Assembly: GCA_022826945.1 (NCBI GenBank)
Contig: JAJDTY010000060.1
Coordinates: 1 to 33,155 of the forward strand
Direction of reading: 5' to 3'
DNA: 33,155 nucleotides
DNA from: Candidatus Binatia bacterium
GTDB taxonomy: Bacteria; Desulfobacterota; Binatia; Bin18
Below, piece by piece: positions 32,496 to 33,155 of this stretch; the stretch's first letter is position 1; the number at the start of each line of letters is the position of its first letter. The notes under the pieces were generated by a model, which saw only the letters and a program-made list of their open reading frames with translations, had not been told where the DNA came from and searched no databases. The position numbers were made by a program, and so were the translations under genes.

Positions 32496-33155
32496 CTAAT
32501 CCAGCGATTTGACCGGTCTCGACGTCATGGCCTCGCCGGTGGTGCCACGGTTGATATGACTCTTCCGAGCCTGTGCTTCCTGTTTCAGGCCAAAGCGTCG
32601 CCACATGTCCGGGCCAATGGCGGTCAGGCCGCCGTCAACAACGAGCGCCTCGCCGGTGACGAAGGCTGAATCGTCACTCGCCAGGAAGAGCGCGGCGCCG
32701 GCAATGTTTTCGCCCCTGCCATGTTCCGGCCAGGGCTGAAACGCAGCCAGGGCTTTGGCGCTTGCTGCCGGGTCGCCCTGCTCTGTCAGGCCGGTCAAAA
32801 TCCCCCCAGGACAAATGGCGTTGACGCGAATCCGGTCGGGTGCGAGTTGTACGGCCGCGGCCTTTGTCAGATTGATAACCGCAGCTTTGGCGGCTGAGTA
32901 GACGAGCGGCCCGCTGCCGCCGCTTAAGCCTGCGGTTGAGGCGGTGTTAATAATCGCTCCGCCGTGGCCCTGCTGCTTCATGGCGCGGGCGGCGTGTTTG
33001 ATACCGAGGAACACCCCCTTGGTGAGGACGTCGAAGGTATAGTCCCACTCTTCGACCTCAATATCCCAGACCGGGCCCACCGCTCCGCCGACGCCGGCAT
33101 TGTTGAACACAATATCGACCTGCCCAAAGGTAGACGTGGCCAGAGCCAGCATGGC
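32496..33155 (-). CDS. Short-chain dehydrogenase/reductase, N-terminus beyond the window
   Basis: 219 residues are visible and the ORF is open at the edge, so about 60-80 N-terminal residues, including the TGxxxGxG cofactor loop, are missing; the ATG at 33150-33152 is internal. NNAG, the Ser in INTASTAG, and YSAAK supply the Asn-Ser-Tyr-Lys catalytic set, then RVNAICPGGILTGL and the FVTGEALVVDGGLTAIG C-terminus of a classical SDR. There is a C-terminal extension of about 30 residues. NAD(P)-dependent oxidation of an unknown alcohol or ketone. Part of it is duplicated, inverted, at 1-171. Confidence 0.93.
   Translation of the reverse strand, partial: AMLALATSTFGQVDIVFNNAGVGGAVGPVWDIEVEEWDYTFDVLTKGVFLGIKHAARAMKQQGHGGAIINTASTAGLSGGSGPLVYSAAKAAVINLTKAAAVQLAPDRIRVNAICPGGILTGLTEQGDPAASAKALAAFQPWPEHGRGENIAGAALFLASDDSAFVTGEALVVDGGLTAIGPDMWRRFGLKQEAQARKSHINRGTTGEAMTSRPVKSLD
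32985..33155 (-). repeat. Right arm of terminal inverted repeat
   Basis: Reverse complement of 1-171 with one mismatch (position 33014, corresponding to A142). It lies inside the intact part of the SDR gene. Confidence 0.95.

Overview
The window looks like a contig from an uncultured, Gram-negative, deltaproteobacterium-like lineage; Tectomicrobia/Entotheonella or Binatota-type bacteria are plausible, but this is inferred from gene content and order, not from a marker-gene search. Evidence: an outer-membrane TolC protein and a lipoprotein, the order rpsU - dnaG - tRNA(CAU) - zinc-ribbon coiled-coil protein - rnpB (known from Geobacter-like genomes, though rpoD is absent here), an F420-type LLM oxidoreductase, an acyl-CoA carboxylase beta subunit, and several single-gene redox and hydrolase functions. 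There is no phage, CRISPR array, transposase or rRNA.

Layout. 1-2066: a broken duplicate (SDR fragment fused to a membrane-protein fragment), then a secreted Cache-domain protein on the minus strand. 2326-6964: UbiB-type kinase, GT2 glycosyltransferase, exported DUF255/thioredoxin-like protein. 6965-7439: GC-rich stretch without a convincing gene. 7440-13215 (minus strand): Cys-rich repeat ORF, two tandem ClC channels with CBS and TrkA-C domains, nitroreductase. 13383-16839: information-processing cluster (S21, primase, tRNA, zinc-ribbon protein, RNase P RNA). 16908-19818: an AMIN-domain protein followed by an AMIN-TolC fusion. 19809-23189 (minus): FolE, carboxylase beta, LLM oxidoreductase. 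23340-25602: RelE/ParE toxin-antitoxin pair, histidine phosphatase, small coiled-coil protein, cyclase-family hydrolase. 25838-28249: two-gene operon of iron-alcohol-dehydrogenase-like protein and FAD oxidoreductase. 28317-29736: VapB with a decapitated VapC, exported nitroreductase, DUF309 protein. 29808-33155: amidase, remnant of a secreted-protein C-terminus, membrane protein, 3D-domain lipoprotein, SDR running off the edge.

Most notable: (1) the two window ends are mirror images: 171 nt are near-identical inverted copies, and the neighbouring membrane-protein gene and the Cache-protein C-terminus also recur in inverted order with more divergence. This is either a real inverted segmental duplication around about 30 kb or an assembly/amplification chimera at the left edge. 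(2) A TolC outer-membrane channel carries an N-terminal peptidoglycan-binding-type AMIN domain and sits beside a stand-alone AMIN protein with 15-residue repeats; this is the best candidate for an undescribed envelope system here. (3) The frame of the first ClC gene stays open past its TAG into a Ser/Thr linker and a Cys-rich repeat tail.
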